The notes under the pieces: model-generated | Seen by the model: the letters and a program-made list of their open reading frames with translations, nothing else | The model's database searches: none | What the model was told of the DNA's origin: nothing | Shown: positions 1 through 9,894 of the stretch, piece by piece | How the letters are laid out: the number at the start of each line of letters is the position of its first letter | Position numbering within the stretch: the first letter of the stretch is position 1 | Translations under genes and position numbers: made by a program | From: Mesostigma viride | Taxonomy: Eukaryota > Streptophyta > Mesostigmatophyceae > Mesostigmatales > Mesostigmataceae | Direction of reading: 5' to 3' | Length of the DNA stretch: 52,500 bases | Assembly (NCBI GenBank): GCA_009746045.1 | Contig: RPFO01000219.1 | Span: 225,001-277,500, forward strand

Positions 1-233
1 AAAATCACTTTGCGACAAATACTTTGCGAATCGTCCTCGCAAATTTATTAATGCGCTTTATTCTGGCTTGCAAACATGCCACTGTACTTGTCTGCTAGAT
101 TTTATACTAATTTCATTTGACTTTACTCAGGAAGCGCCGCGTCGCAATTACCATGTTGAAATAGTTTTGCCTCGCAAATCTAAACTTTTACCTTGTTTTG
201 GGGTCGATACATCATTTGTCACAAAGTGATTTT
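1..233. mobile_element. MITE-like element with ~20-bp terminal inverted repeats
   Basis: Bases 1-20 (AAAATCACTTTGCGACAAAT) and 214-233 are inverted copies with one mismatch, enclosing about 190 AT-rich bases with no reading frame. This is the form of a small non-autonomous DNA transposon. The window begins at the left repeat, so the true left end and any target duplication cannot be seen. Confidence 0.55.
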
Positions 234-1280
234 GACCACTATGGTATCTACGGTATGTCACAATAGCAGAATGCCATCACGTCATCATACCCTACTAGCA
301 TGCCGCTACGCTGTTGCCATGACCGCATGCGTAATGAACCCTTGAAGGCTTTCTGTCTCATGGCGTTAGGCTGTGACACTCCAGGCTGTAAATCCATGCA
401 GCGCTGCACCGTGCGTGGGTGTAAATACAGTTGTGGGTGTCGCAAGTGTGTAACGATGTGACATCCGCACGCGGGGCGAAAGGAGCTGCATTTTCCTTGC
501 AATGCTGCAGGGTGCGTGCTGAGATACTTCTGGTTATCACTCACGCACGCAGACACGTGTTGATTGATTAATTAATTAATTTTAATTAATTATTTGACCA
601 ATCACGCACGAATAATGGTTTTGTCCCTCTGGTAATTGCGCATAATGGTATAAGCATCTCTCACCATCTCTCTGGTTATCTCAAGGGATGAGCGGCACTC
701 AATCCCCGCCCGTCCCATCTGCCCAGGGTCGGCGGTCGCAGTGACCACCCACATAGTTGGGGCATCATGGTTGGGGCATGATGCAGACGATCTTTGTTCT
801 TAACGCTCGTGTAATTATTTTATAGAAGTGATTAGATTAGCATAGTGGCATGCCACGCCTCTGCGCATGCCACGCAAGTATTCACTTATTTGCCCACATA
901 GGCACTGGTGACACACGCATAGTTTTCACTGGGACCGCGTGTAGGCCGTACAGTTAACTACCGGCCGGTGATGGAGTTTCACAGTGACTTGGCATGGGCC
1001 TTGGGCTGGCACAGAGTGCAGGTTACCCCCAAACCATCTGCATCTAAGCGTGAATGGGGCTGTACATGTACCAGGCAGGATTTAATCTAGAGTGCACTCA
1101 TGCCTGTCTGGGACGCGCACAGGCGGAGGCGTTTCCTGAACTTAGACGCTACCTCCTCATTGTTTTACAACTACATCCGAGCAAATTTCTTACCTGTTAA
1201 ATTGTGGTAATCAACTGTGTTGATTGGTTTTAAATCGTGGTTGTCCCATGTATTGGTGCCTTTCCATCGGTGCCCTGCAG
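234..1280. other. No exon recognised; upstream intron or flank of the release factor 3 gene
   Basis: I see no coding segment that fits the upstream part of release factor 3. The gene must start before the window or be cut here. The stretch holds a small LINE-tail insertion (550-601). It ends in a usable 3' splice site, TGCCCTGCAG at 1271-1280. Confidence 0.4.
550..601 (+). mobile_element. Micro-insertion of an L-A LINE 3' end
   Basis: The 52 bases read GCAGACACGTGT-like sequence and then a TTAATTAA-rich tail, the same end as other L-A copies. The direct repeat TCACGCACG flanks it at 541-549 and 602-610. The match to the L-A end is short and diverged, so the assignment rests mainly on tail plus duplication. 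Confidence 0.5.
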
Positions 1281-3304
1281 CTTCAAGCAAACATGGACCC
1301 CCGCCATCGTGATAAGGTGGCCTTCATCCGTGTGTGCTCGGGTAGGCCAACCGTCTCGTGTCCCTTCTTGTACTTGCTTGCCTGCTGTTGTCCCTGCCCT
1401 TCACTTTGTTGCTGTCGTTGACAAGGTGGCCTTCATCCGCGTGTGCTAAGGAATAGGCCCGTCGAGCAAGCTGCCTTAAAAGTGTATTTGTCATCATCCA
1501 CATTGCTCAAGTTACCTTGTCTGTGTTCCTGTTATGTGCTCTTGTTTTTCTCCTCACATTCGGTGACTTCATCCTCGTCGGCAAATTTGCAAGCTTTCTT
1601 CCTCAGTGCCCAAGTGCCCCTTACCAAGTGCACTGGCGCTCGAATGCACCCCGTTTTTGCAAAGTCAAATCCAATCACCATCGGGGTCTGTATTAGATGC
1701 AAGTATTAAGAGTACTAGAGTCCTTGATTCTTAGGGGGGCAGAGGGCTAGAGTATCGGAGGACATACAATGCTGGAGTACTGGCTTATTGGATGCTTTCG
1801 TGGACATGGCAGCTGCTCCCCAGGGGTTGCTGAAGGCCAGGACAATGTAGGAGGCTAAGATTGTGGGGGAGGGTCCGTATCTTTAGCTTACTGCACATGA
1901 GTTCTTTCTGGCTTCAGAAGGGCTCAAATTGTGAAGCATGCGAATGACTCAAGATGTGAATCTTGCGCGTCGATTGTGTGTTGAAATGTTTTTGTTCTTT
2001 TTGTTCTATCGTTAAGCATGCTCGCATGCTCATATGAATATTTGCGCTTATCTCGTTGATATTTGACCACGGCGACGCAGGCATGTTTGAGAAGGGCATG
2101 AAGGTGAAGCACGCGCGCACGGGCAAGATCCTCGCACTTACGCGGCCACAAAAGATGTTCGCGCAGGAGCGCGTTTCGGTCGACGTCGGCTTTGCGGGTG
2201 ACGGTAAGTGGGACATGGCTTGCCAGCCAGCACCCGCCTGCGAGCGGCTGCGTTCCCCAAGATGGGCCGTGAGTTTAGAACTTGCGGCCATACGATCCCC
2301 CCCCCCCCCCCCCCCCCCCAGTACAACATCTTTCATAGTATCCTATAGTATCCTATGGTATCCTACGGTACCCCAGGGTATCCTATAATATCCTATAGTA
2401 TCCTGTAGTATGACGATCGCCCTGGACTATGGATCGAGGAAAACATCCTTGGCTACTTGTCAGCAATGACGGATTCCGCAGCTCATGTCCCTTGCGTGTT
2501 CCACATGCTTGCACACTTTGGCACCCCCGCTCCCTCCACACATCTGGTCCTGACCCCTTTCCCTTTCTGGTCTTGACCCCTTTCCCTTTCTGGTCTTGAC
2601 CCCTTTCCCTTTCTGGTCCTGACCCCTTTCCCTTTCTGGTCCTGAACCCTTTCCCTTTCTGCTTGTTACTGTTCCCTCCCATACCATTTGTTGCAGTTGG
2701 TTTCGAGCTCCCACGGCTTCCCGTCCTTTTTCCCTACTCCCTTTCTGTCGTCTTCCCTGCTTTCCTTTTACCATGTCCCCTTCTTCGCTACTGCCCGGGT
2801 TCCCTTCCACCCTCCCCCCTATACTGCTATGTTTTCCCCTCCCCAGTGCTGGGCCTGACAGGAGCCAACTTTGCGATCGGCGACACCATCTACTGCGGCA
2901 GCCAGAAGCGCTCCTTCCCCGGCATCCCCTCCTTCTCGCCCGAATTCTTCTCCTACCTCAAGAACATGTCGCCCTCGAAGTACAAGCAGTTCCTCAAGGG
3001 CGTCGAGGAGCTCGCGGGGGAGGGCGCGGTGCAGGTGCTCTACTCCCAGGACGAGACGCGGCAGGACCCGATCATCGCCGCGGTCGGCCAGCTGCAGTTC
3101 GAGGTAGGGATGTAATATAAGTAACAATGCAGTAAATGTTAAGGTTATGTTTTCTTTGAATATATACAAGCACATGCCTCCATGAGCAGCTCCCTTACGA
3201 GGCCAGTCGAGTGCGAGGTTGGCATTTATGTCATGATATTAATCATCAGCAGCACCAGCACCAGTACCAGCACCACCACCACCATTACCACCACCACCAC
3301 CACC

Positions 3305-3335
<31 letters not shown>

Positions 3336-4719
3336 CCACCACCACCACCACCACCACCACCACCACCACCACCACCACCACCACCACCACCACCACCACC
3401 ACCACCACCACCACCACCACCACCACCACCACCACCACCACCACCGCTACTAGTACTACTACTACTGGTCTAGTACTAATACTAATACTAATACTAATAC
3501 TAATACTAATACTAATACTAATACTAATACTAATGTTAATACTAATATTAATAATAATACAAATACTAATACTAATACTAATACTAATACTAATACTAAT
3601 ACTAATACTAATACTAATGCTAATACTAATACTAATACTAATACTAAAAATAACAATAAGAAGAAATCCCTCGATCGAGCTGGAGCTGGCCGACGGCAGC
3701 GGTGGTGAGGTTATAAATGTGTCTGCTACCGCCCATTGTAATTAAGGAACTGTTCCCACGGAATGCTAGTGAGCGGCCTGCACAAGGCCAGGTCCAGTTG
3801 GAGGTAGGCATCAACATATCTACTGCTACCTATCGTAATCGAGCCCTTGCTTCCATGGACTATTGGCGAGGCCTGGTCTAGTTGGAGGTAGGGGTCGATA
3901 TTTCTAACTATGTAGCTTATCACCTGCCTTTGTGGAATATTAGCCAGGAACCCTGACAAACCAGCTTAAATTGGAGGTGGGGCGCGGGCGGTTTGAGGTA
4001 ATGACGGCTAGACATTCAGCACATGGCCCGCCGCCACTGGCGTGGCAGTTGGGTGGGAATCAGGGATTGTCATGGGGGGCAGGGGACGCCGCCTGGAGAA
4101 TGTAAGATAAGAGAAGTAAAACTACCTGTAATATAGCGAATGTAATATAAGTAATAGAAGCATAATTAAAGTAATTGAACAAGAATGCCCCCCCAATCGG
4201 CTAGTGTGGGGATGTGGTTTCCTTACCAGTTCCCCGAGCGTCCCAACGGGTAGTCATGGCTCCTCGCTTCCAGAGGGGCAACGCGCTCTGTGGCCCTCAT
4301 GTCTGTTCCCCTTGCGCCATCTTTTGAGGCCACGGAGCATTTGAACCACATGAAATACCGATCAAGCGGTCTGCGGTAAGATAAGGAGTAGACGCTTGAG
4401 TAATTTTGTAATGAGGGTTGTTACGATGATTCCACCCCCCACCCACCCACCCTCCTGGCAGGTGCTGCAGTACCGCCTGGAGAATGAGTATGGGGTGGAG
4501 ACGCAGCTGGACCCGCTTCCCTTCACCGTCGCGCGCTGGGTGCTGGGCGGGTGGCCGTCGGTCGAGAAGGCGGGCCGCATGTTCAACTGTGCGGTGGTCA
4601 AGGACTTGTATGGGCGGCCGGTGCTGCTGTTCAAGAACAACTGGAATGTGGACCAGCTGCTGACTGACAATCCGAAGATCGGGGACCTCCTGCCATATGG
4701 CCCCCCGCTTACCCACTAA
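1281..4719 (+). CDS. prfC: Peptide chain release factor 3 (bacterial/organelle type), 3' four exons
   Basis: Four exons give 232 residues: 1281-1341, 2081-2203, 2847-3103 and 4462-4719 (stop TAA). All junctions are GT-AG and every phase joins cleanly (G|GC for Gly, G|TG for Val, then phase 0). The protein holds the [20 protein letters not shown] segment typical of RF3. It continues with a domain II-like stretch ([18 protein letters not shown]) and the C-terminal region ([21 protein letters not shown], written here in part). RF3 is a translational GTPase that recycles class I release factors in bacteria and organelles; a plastid or mitochondrial role is inferred. The N-terminal GTPase domain is missing, so the gene starts outside the window or is truncated. 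Introns of 739, 643 and 1358 bases are full of simple repeats. Identification is firm; compartment is not shown. Confidence 0.9.
1420..1446 (+). pseudogene. Partial duplicate of the RF3 exon inside the next intron
   Basis: These 27 bases repeat 1311-1337 of the preceding exon with two differences, both silent (GAT/GAC, CGT/CGC), and encode [13 protein letters not shown] stop follows at once. The copy lacks the first part of the exon and has no good donor, so it is a relic or decoy, not a working exon. Confidence 0.7.
2297..2412 (+). repeat. C23 homopolymer and 10-bp TATCCTATAG-type tandem repeat in RF3 intron
   Basis: A run of 23 C (2297-2319) is followed by about eight imperfect units of a 10-bp TATCCTATAG repeat (2334-2412). 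Both lie within the 643-base intron. Confidence 0.9.
2543..2661 (+). repeat. 24-bp tandem repeat, about five copies
   Basis: The unit TCTGGTCCTGACCCCTTTCC plus CTTT repeats about five times with T/C variants at one position. It is pyrimidine-rich on the plus strand and may extend the polypyrimidine region before the 3' splice site at 2846. The minus-strand open frame across it (RKGKGS-type) is a by-product. Confidence 0.9.
3250..3650 (+). repeat. (CAC)n followed by (ACTAAT)n microsatellites in RF3 intron
   Basis: A CAC array of about 190 bases (from about 3250 to 3445) is followed by a short TACTAC transition. A hexanucleotide ACTAAT array follows, from about 3471 to 3650. The open frames of His, Thr or Val runs are repeat artefacts. 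ACTAAT also resembles branch-point sequence, but this array is far from the 3' splice site at 4461. Confidence 0.95.
3710..3985 (+). repeat. Three degenerate ~85-bp repeats ending in donor-like sequence
   Basis: Three loosely similar segments each end in AGTTGGAGGTAGG or a near match, with GT at 3804, 3888 and 3977. This resembles the true end of the upstream exon (CAGTTCGAG|GTAGGG at 3095-3109). They look like repeated copies of an exon end and its 5' splice site. Confidence 0.55.
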
Positions 4720-4788
4720 TGAATCAGTTAGCATGCTTTGGGTTAGGTACGTCGGTGCTGCATGCGTTCTAGTACTGCGCTTCAACTT

Positions 4789-4793
4789 GTAAG
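4789..4793 (+). terminator. TGTAA polyadenylation signal of RF3
   Basis: TGTAA lies about 70 bases after the RF3 stop. TGTAA is the usual polyadenylation signal in chlorophyte green algae, so this supports both the gene end and the taxonomic guess. Confidence 0.6.
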
Positions 4794-4904
4794 TGTCACT
4801 GCGTGTTTCATGCACTAGGCTTGGACAGTGAGCATCATGGGATTGCCAGGGTTCGTGACCAAAGTTACTGCATTAGTTAACAAAGTGCATTAGATCGACT
4901 CCTG

Positions 4905-5440
4905 CAACAGCTCGACGACACATCAGATAGACTAGCCGGCACCAAGCAGATAGTGATTCGGGCCGTGTTGCCCGCAACCCTGTAGCTAGAACTTACACAG
5001 CTAGATCCATCCACCCCATCCCATATCCACCCCACTGAGGACTTATGCTCACGTGATGCAGTCTACGTGTAAATTAATTAACTAATAGCTATCTAGTCCT
5101 GAGTACCATTCGCAATGAGGAGTTGTACGTTGATTTATCGTTTGTATCTCATGTGCTTCAACACAGACGCATAGGCCTTGCCGGGTACCTAGCCCGCACA
5201 GGTCAGGTGGACACCTCACATAGACTAGCAATAGTGGGCATCAAGCCCGCGCAGCCCGAGCGGCAATAATATGTCCTCAAATGGCACCCCCCAGGCCGCG
5301 CACGGCTCCGTCACCCCCGCTGGACCTTGCGTGATAGGCGCTCGGCCTATAGACATGCGTAGTGTGTTATCCTAGAAAGACTGGGTTCACCCCCGGTCAT
5401 CGATCCTCCTGGCTAATCTGTCATCGATCTGGCGGCAGGT
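4905..5440 (+). mobile_element. Two L-A LINE fragments (ORF2 C-terminus and 3' end)
   Basis: Bases about 4912-5090 match the L-A 3' UTR, ending in a decayed hairpin at 5050-5069 and AATTAATT. Bases about 5105-5440 match the L-A ORF2 C-terminal region (HRRLGLAGHLARTDQVDTS-like, with changes). Frames are broken. I could not define target duplications for either piece. Confidence 0.7.
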
Positions 5441-5984
5441 GACCCTCAAGGAGCCTATTGCCTGGCCCGCACGAGGTTATGACAGACCATCCCCACACGA
5501 TCGGCCGGTAGGGGGAAAATTGGGTTGGCAAGCACAGCGGGCGGGGCCCTGGCGCGCTCGCTGCTGCGAGCTCCCCCTTCCCTCCACCTCTGCCACCGCC
5601 GCCACTGCCACCACCGCCGCCACCGCCACCACTGCCACCACCGCCACCATGTCACGGCCCATCTCCTCGAGCTTGACAAGCAACGCGCTGACCATGCCAT
5701 CGCCCTCAAGTGCCTGCAGAACACCGCGGGCATTACCGCCCAGGCGGATCGAAAAGCGTTGGACATTGCCTTCAATGCGCGGCAGGGCCGCCACCCCTGG
5801 ACTTTCCGTGACAGTAGACTAGGCATGGACATGTGCGCTACCCTAGACGAGACGGGCTCACACCCGGGCAGCCTCCTGGTTTGTCGATCTGTAATATGGA
5901 GGCAGATAATATGATGGCCCTCCTCGGCCACGGACTACCAAGTCCCCGCCTAGCTTGAAGGAGGGCTGCCTGGCCACCAACAAC

Positions 5985-7515
5985 GTCGTCCACCGCTTCA
6001 CTCTGGAGGAATTGGACGGAGCCCTTGCTCGCTTGCGGTACGACGTGGCGGTCGGCCGGTGCCGACCACCTTTCGGCCGAGCTGCTTAAGACCACTGACC
6101 TAGCGGTGCGGGAGCTTCTGCTGGCGTTCTGCAATCGTGCCAGTTCTGCTCTCTGCCATGAGCTTCCGCCTGCTTAGTGGCAGACGGCGAACCGTGTCAT
6201 GCTGTACAATAAGGGCTCTGCTGCTGACCCCGGCGGTTACTCACCCGGGTGTCAGCCTCCAGAGCGCCGCGCTGAAGGTCTTCATGCATGCGCATGATGC
6301 TGCACAGGCTCCCCGCGCCCCGCTGGCCGGACCCACACCTGGGTGAGTCTCAGATGGGTTTCCGTCATTGATCAGTGGTCGTAACATTGTCATGGCTGTA
6401 TTTGTTGCGCGCCGGCTGATGGAGGAGGTGCGTCGCATTTGCGCTGACGGTTTTCCGCTGGTCTTCATTTTTGTTGACTATATCAAGGCTTTCGACACGG
6501 TCCTCTGGGAGGCTCTTTTTTGGGCCATCCTAGCTCTGGATCGCGTGCCACCAGCATTTAGTGCTGCCGGCCACTGGCCGGCTGTATGAGGGCTCATATA
6601 CAGGCAGTAGTGCGGACTGCGGAAGGCACTCCACCCCACCATCCCCCCTCCACCACGGGGGTGTGGCATGAGGTTGTGTCCTGTCCGTGCATCTGTTCAT
6701 TATTGTCGTGGACCACGTCATGCGCTGCAGGCACGTACATCCTTTACTGCGCTTAATGGGTTCGAGCCTGGCTTGGACATCCTTAACGATCGCGATAAGG
6801 GCGGCGGTGGCCCTGGTTACCGCCTGTCCGACCTGATTTATGCGGATGATACTGGCCCTCTTCTCATCCGCCCCGAGCACATCCAGACCTGGCTGGACTG
6901 TCTGGGCTTGGAAGCGCGGGCGGTGGGGTTGGAGATTAGAGTCAAAACTGAGGCGATGGTGATTGGGGCTACCAATTGCCCGCCGAAGCCATGCCGGCAG
7001 CCTGCTAGATATACCGCCGGGACGCGGAGGTCCCGTTCCGTGATCGATTCAAAATGCTGGGGAGCATGCTCCCCGACACCGCCGACAATGTGGACAGTCC
7101 GCATCGGCCTGGTGATGGACGTACCAGGCTTCGTTCGCTTAACCCCTACTGGCACTCGAAGGACCTCAGGGACGAGGCCCGCAAGCGAGTGCTCTTCAAG
7201 GTCCTGGTCCTAGCTCACGGTGCTCACCTATGGCGCCGAGGCATTGAGTGGACGCTCACGGAGACGCTGGCCACCCGGCTGGACGGCACGGTTACCAGGA
7301 TGCTTGGGACAGGTCCTAAATGTAGGATTTTCCATACATATAGGTCTTTAGAGTCTTTGTATCAGGGTAAGCCCCGCATTTCGGACGAGATCAGGCAACG
7401 TAGGATAGCATTCGATCGTAGGACATCGTGCTCGCACCAGTCAGGTCTACAGACACCGACCTCGGTCTGGCCGGCCCCCAGCGGCTTGGCCAGCCAGGGC
7501 GGCATACCCTGACCT
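5985..7515 (+). pseudogene. Decayed LINE ORF2: reverse transcriptase (L-C)
   Basis: The translated pieces follow reverse transcriptase order. First comes a FTLEELDGALARLRYD segment, then FIFVDYIKAFDTVLWEA, where the Asp belongs to motif A. LSDLIYADDT follows, with the YADD motif at 6839-6850, then ALEARAVGLEI-type sequence. The frame changes several times and some codons are lost, so no active enzyme is encoded. It is collinear with the minus-strand copy at 17300-18800. No endonuclease domain is visible in the truncated copy. Confidence 0.85.
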
Positions 7516-7554
7516 GGCCTGGCCCCAAGGACATTCCTAGAAGGATCGGGGTAA

Positions 7555-7587
7555 TTAATTTATTAATTAATAGACACGTGACTGCGT
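7555..7587 (-). mobile_element. 33-base L-A micro-insertion with 19-bp target duplication
   Basis: The insert is only the last ~15 bases of L-A (minus strand ACGCAGTCACGTGTC) and a TATTAATTAAT tail. The perfect direct repeat CCTAGAAGGATCGGGGTAA flanks it at 7536-7554 and 7588-7606. It shows an extreme 5'-truncated target-primed event and fixes the L-A 3' end. Confidence 0.9.
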
Positions 7588-8405
7588 CCTAGAAGGATCG
7601 GGGTAAAACTGCCATGAACTATACACAGCAGTTGCTGGCTGACCTAGTTTGAACACCGCATTTCCTCCCTCTCTCTTCCTTGGACTGCTATGCAGAACAA
7701 GAAGAGGTGGCCAGCAGAAGATTGTCCGGGCTCTCACCGACGGGCCAGCCCCTGTGGGCAAGCCCCCCCCCCCCAGGAGGAAGGGGCGCTTTGCTGAGTA
7801 GAGTAGGTAGGATTTTTCTAGATTAGCTTAGTGTTATTAGCTTAGTTAGGTTTCGCCAACCTCCATCCATCGAGCAAGGGAATATGTGCTACACGATCTC
7901 CCCACGGAGTCATGTTATAATTTATTTTTTATAATTTGGAGGCAGATATGGTTCGCATGAGGATAGATGGCAAGTAGACTGTGATGAAGGAGACCACCCC
8001 CAAGTCTGTCTGTGGGGGCTCCGCGTGTGACCGCGTATGGCATTCATAGCGATTTGGGCCGTGGTGCCCACACCCCTGTAACTAGGACCTAGATAGCTAG
8101 CAATTAGCATCATCCATTCCATGTTCCCCTCCCACTCATGAGGACTTAAGCTTATGCTCACGTGACGCAGTCACGTGTCTATTAATTAATTACTTAATTA
8201 ATTAATTAATTAATTAATTAATTGCCTTCAAGCCAGCCCCCGCTGGCCAGGTTCAAAGGTCAGTGCCTTTTTTACTCGGACCTGGGCCGCCATGCTGCTG
8301 TCCTGCTGATGCATTCCACCTCCACCATCTCCGGCGGCCATCACTGCACAGCTCAAGTAACAGGTTGAGCGCTCGACCGCCGAGATCGACGAACGCAGCC
8401 TTAGC

Positions 8406-8610
8406 GGACGGGACACCCCATAATTTTTGGTGCCGAACAATTCGCGGCACCGTCCGAGGTACCGTCCGTACCGTACACGAAAAGTAGGTGCAAGGTGCGT
8501 GCACCCCTTGTGGAACTGGCCATGGCGACTGCGTTTAGTAGGCAAACCTACCATTATATAGGGCGATCGAAAGGCAAAAATTTCACGATCAAAGTAAGGT
8601 GCCTCGCGCT
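8406..8610 (+). repeat. Repeat F copy 1
   Basis: The segment matches 39175-39370: GGACGGGACA, an AATTTTTTGG/CCAAAAAATT-like palindrome, GTGCACCCCTTG and GGCCATGGCGACTGCGTT. No reading frame or ends were recognised. It could be part of another element or a duplicated promoter region. Confidence 0.6.
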
Positions 8611-8734
8611 TAGACGAATGTTGCTTCGACTTAAAACAGTTTTGAAATCTGAGGCGATTTGAAACTTAAGTCTGTAAGTCGGAAAAAACGCTAACAGGAG
8701 TAAAAAGCAATGTCAATCAATAACACACGTAGTC

Positions 8735-9236
8735 TTGGGCACAGCTCCACGAGGACCGTCGCTGGTGGAGCAACCCCGCCCTGCCCCGGACCGTCAAACA
8801 CGACCTCTTCAAGGTCGTCATCCTGACGACCCTGACCTATATGGAGCCGAGACGTGGACGCTGACGACGCAGGAGCTGGAGCAGCAACTCTACGGCGCGG
8901 TCACCAAGATGCTACGTACAGTATGTAGTGTGCTCAGCGTTTCATTTTAGCCTGCACATTAGCCACATTAGCATGAGGATTTGAATGCTGATTTACCATA
9001 TGCTTCCCATGTTATTCGGCACAGGCGCACAGGCGCCTGGGCCTAGCCCGGGATCGATCTCGCCTGCACAGATCAGGTAGACAGCTAGTGACGATGGATA
9101 GGCTCAGCAGGCACCAAGCCCGCCCAACCTGGGCGTTTTGTCCTTCACATGGCGTGGTGCCCTGGGCCGAGCGCGGCCGGGGCGCCACGCGTGGACTTTC
9201 CGGGATAGGCTAGGCATAATATGGATATGCGTTACC
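8735..9236 (+). mobile_element. L-A LINE copy 5, ORF2 C-terminal fragment
   Basis: It matches L-A from the region after the YADD motif to the C-terminus (RWWSNPALPR-type, ETWTLT.QELEQ, then HRRRLG-like). The copy has small indels and no 3' UTR. The N-B copy 2 tail starts just beyond it. Confidence 0.75.
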
Positions 9237-9248
9237 CAATTAAAGAAG

Positions 9249-9656
9249 CATTACATTACATTACATTACATTACATTACATTACATTACATTACATTACA
9301 TTACATTACATTACATTACATTACATTACATTACATTACATTACATTACATTACATTACATTACATTACATTACATTACATTACATTACATTACATTACA
9401 TTACATTACATTACATTACATTACATTACATTACATTACATTACATTTCATTACATTACATTACATTACATTACATTACATTACATTACATTACATTACA
9501 TTACATTACATTACATTACATTACATTACATTATACTACATTACATTACATTACATTACATTACATTACATTACATTACATTACATTACATTACATTACA
9601 TTACATTACATTACATTACATTACATTACATTACATTACATTACATTACATTACAT
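9249..9656 (-). repeat. (TTACA)n microsatellite, ~81 units, forming the tail of N-B copy 2
   Basis: The array has two visible interruptions (near 9447 and 9533). On the minus strand it is a TGTAA repeat that starts directly after the N-B 3' hairpin and ends at the target duplication AAAGAAGCAT. It therefore occupies the place of the retrotransposon tail. Open frames across it are artefacts. Confidence 0.9.
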
Positions 9657-9894
9657 TGTAACATAACTCCGTTGGGAGTACATGTAGCACATATCCCTGA
9701 TCGGAAGGGGCATATGGCTTCACATTTTACATTCTGGGCTACTTTCTGCAAGGGTAGTAGGGTGTAAACTACACCTGCTCGATCTGGGTGCACAAAGTGC
9801 ACCTGCCGGCACACCGCTATGTATATATTGATCAGCACCTAGGGCGGGACATAGGCCTGGACATTTAGGGGGGAAGATCATCATGGCTATACAA

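Larger units (their letters stand above)
5909..7936 (+). mobile_element. L-C LINE copy 1, 5'-truncated, inserted in L-A
   Basis: The 12-bp duplication TGGAGGCAGATA flanks it at 5897-5908 and 7937-7948, and the intact L-A sequence at 45560-45580 serves as an empty site. It carries a decayed reverse transcriptase and ends with the L-C 3' signature (ATATGTGCTACA, CTCC-CCAC-GGAG, then TTATAATTTATTTT). A 33-base L-A micro-insertion lies in its 3' region. Confidence 0.85.
5776..8220 (+). mobile_element. L-A LINE copy 3, 5'-truncated, split by L-C
   Basis: It is flanked by the 11-bp duplication ATTGCCTTCAA at 5765-5775 and 8221-8231. The left part (5776-5908) and right part (7949-8220) encode the ORF2 C-terminal tail, the 3' UTR, the hairpin CACGTGAC-GCA-GTCACGTG (8159-8177) and a TTAATTAA tail. 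L-C sits inside it. Confidence 0.85.
5525..8405 (+). mobile_element. N-B copy 1 (ORF1-only element), fragment, split by L-A
   Basis: Bases about 5555-5775 and 8232-8405 are the two halves of an N-B ORF1 segment (CLQNTAGITAQADRKALDI, then the S/T/Q-rich coiled region). They are separated by the L-A insertion at 5776-8220. Joining them across one copy of the duplication ATTGCCTTCAA restores the order seen at 12600-12840. Both outer ends are lost, and the right side switches abruptly to repeat F at about 8406. Confidence 0.75.

Noticed and set aside
2543-2661. Regular repeats as a possible CRISPR-like array
   Set aside because: Units are contiguous with no spacers, in a eukaryotic intron.
2383-2810. 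Minus-strand Lys/Gly/Arg repeat protein
   Set aside because: Lies in an RF3 intron and comes from the 24-bp tandem repeat.
3182-3745. 187-codon Thr/Ile frame over CAC and ACTAAT arrays
   Set aside because: It is the reading of microsatellites inside an RF3 intron; opposite and shifted frames are equally open.
9138-9767. Long frame of repeated LHYIT
   Set aside because: Period-5 microsatellite gives an open frame in all phases; no gene.
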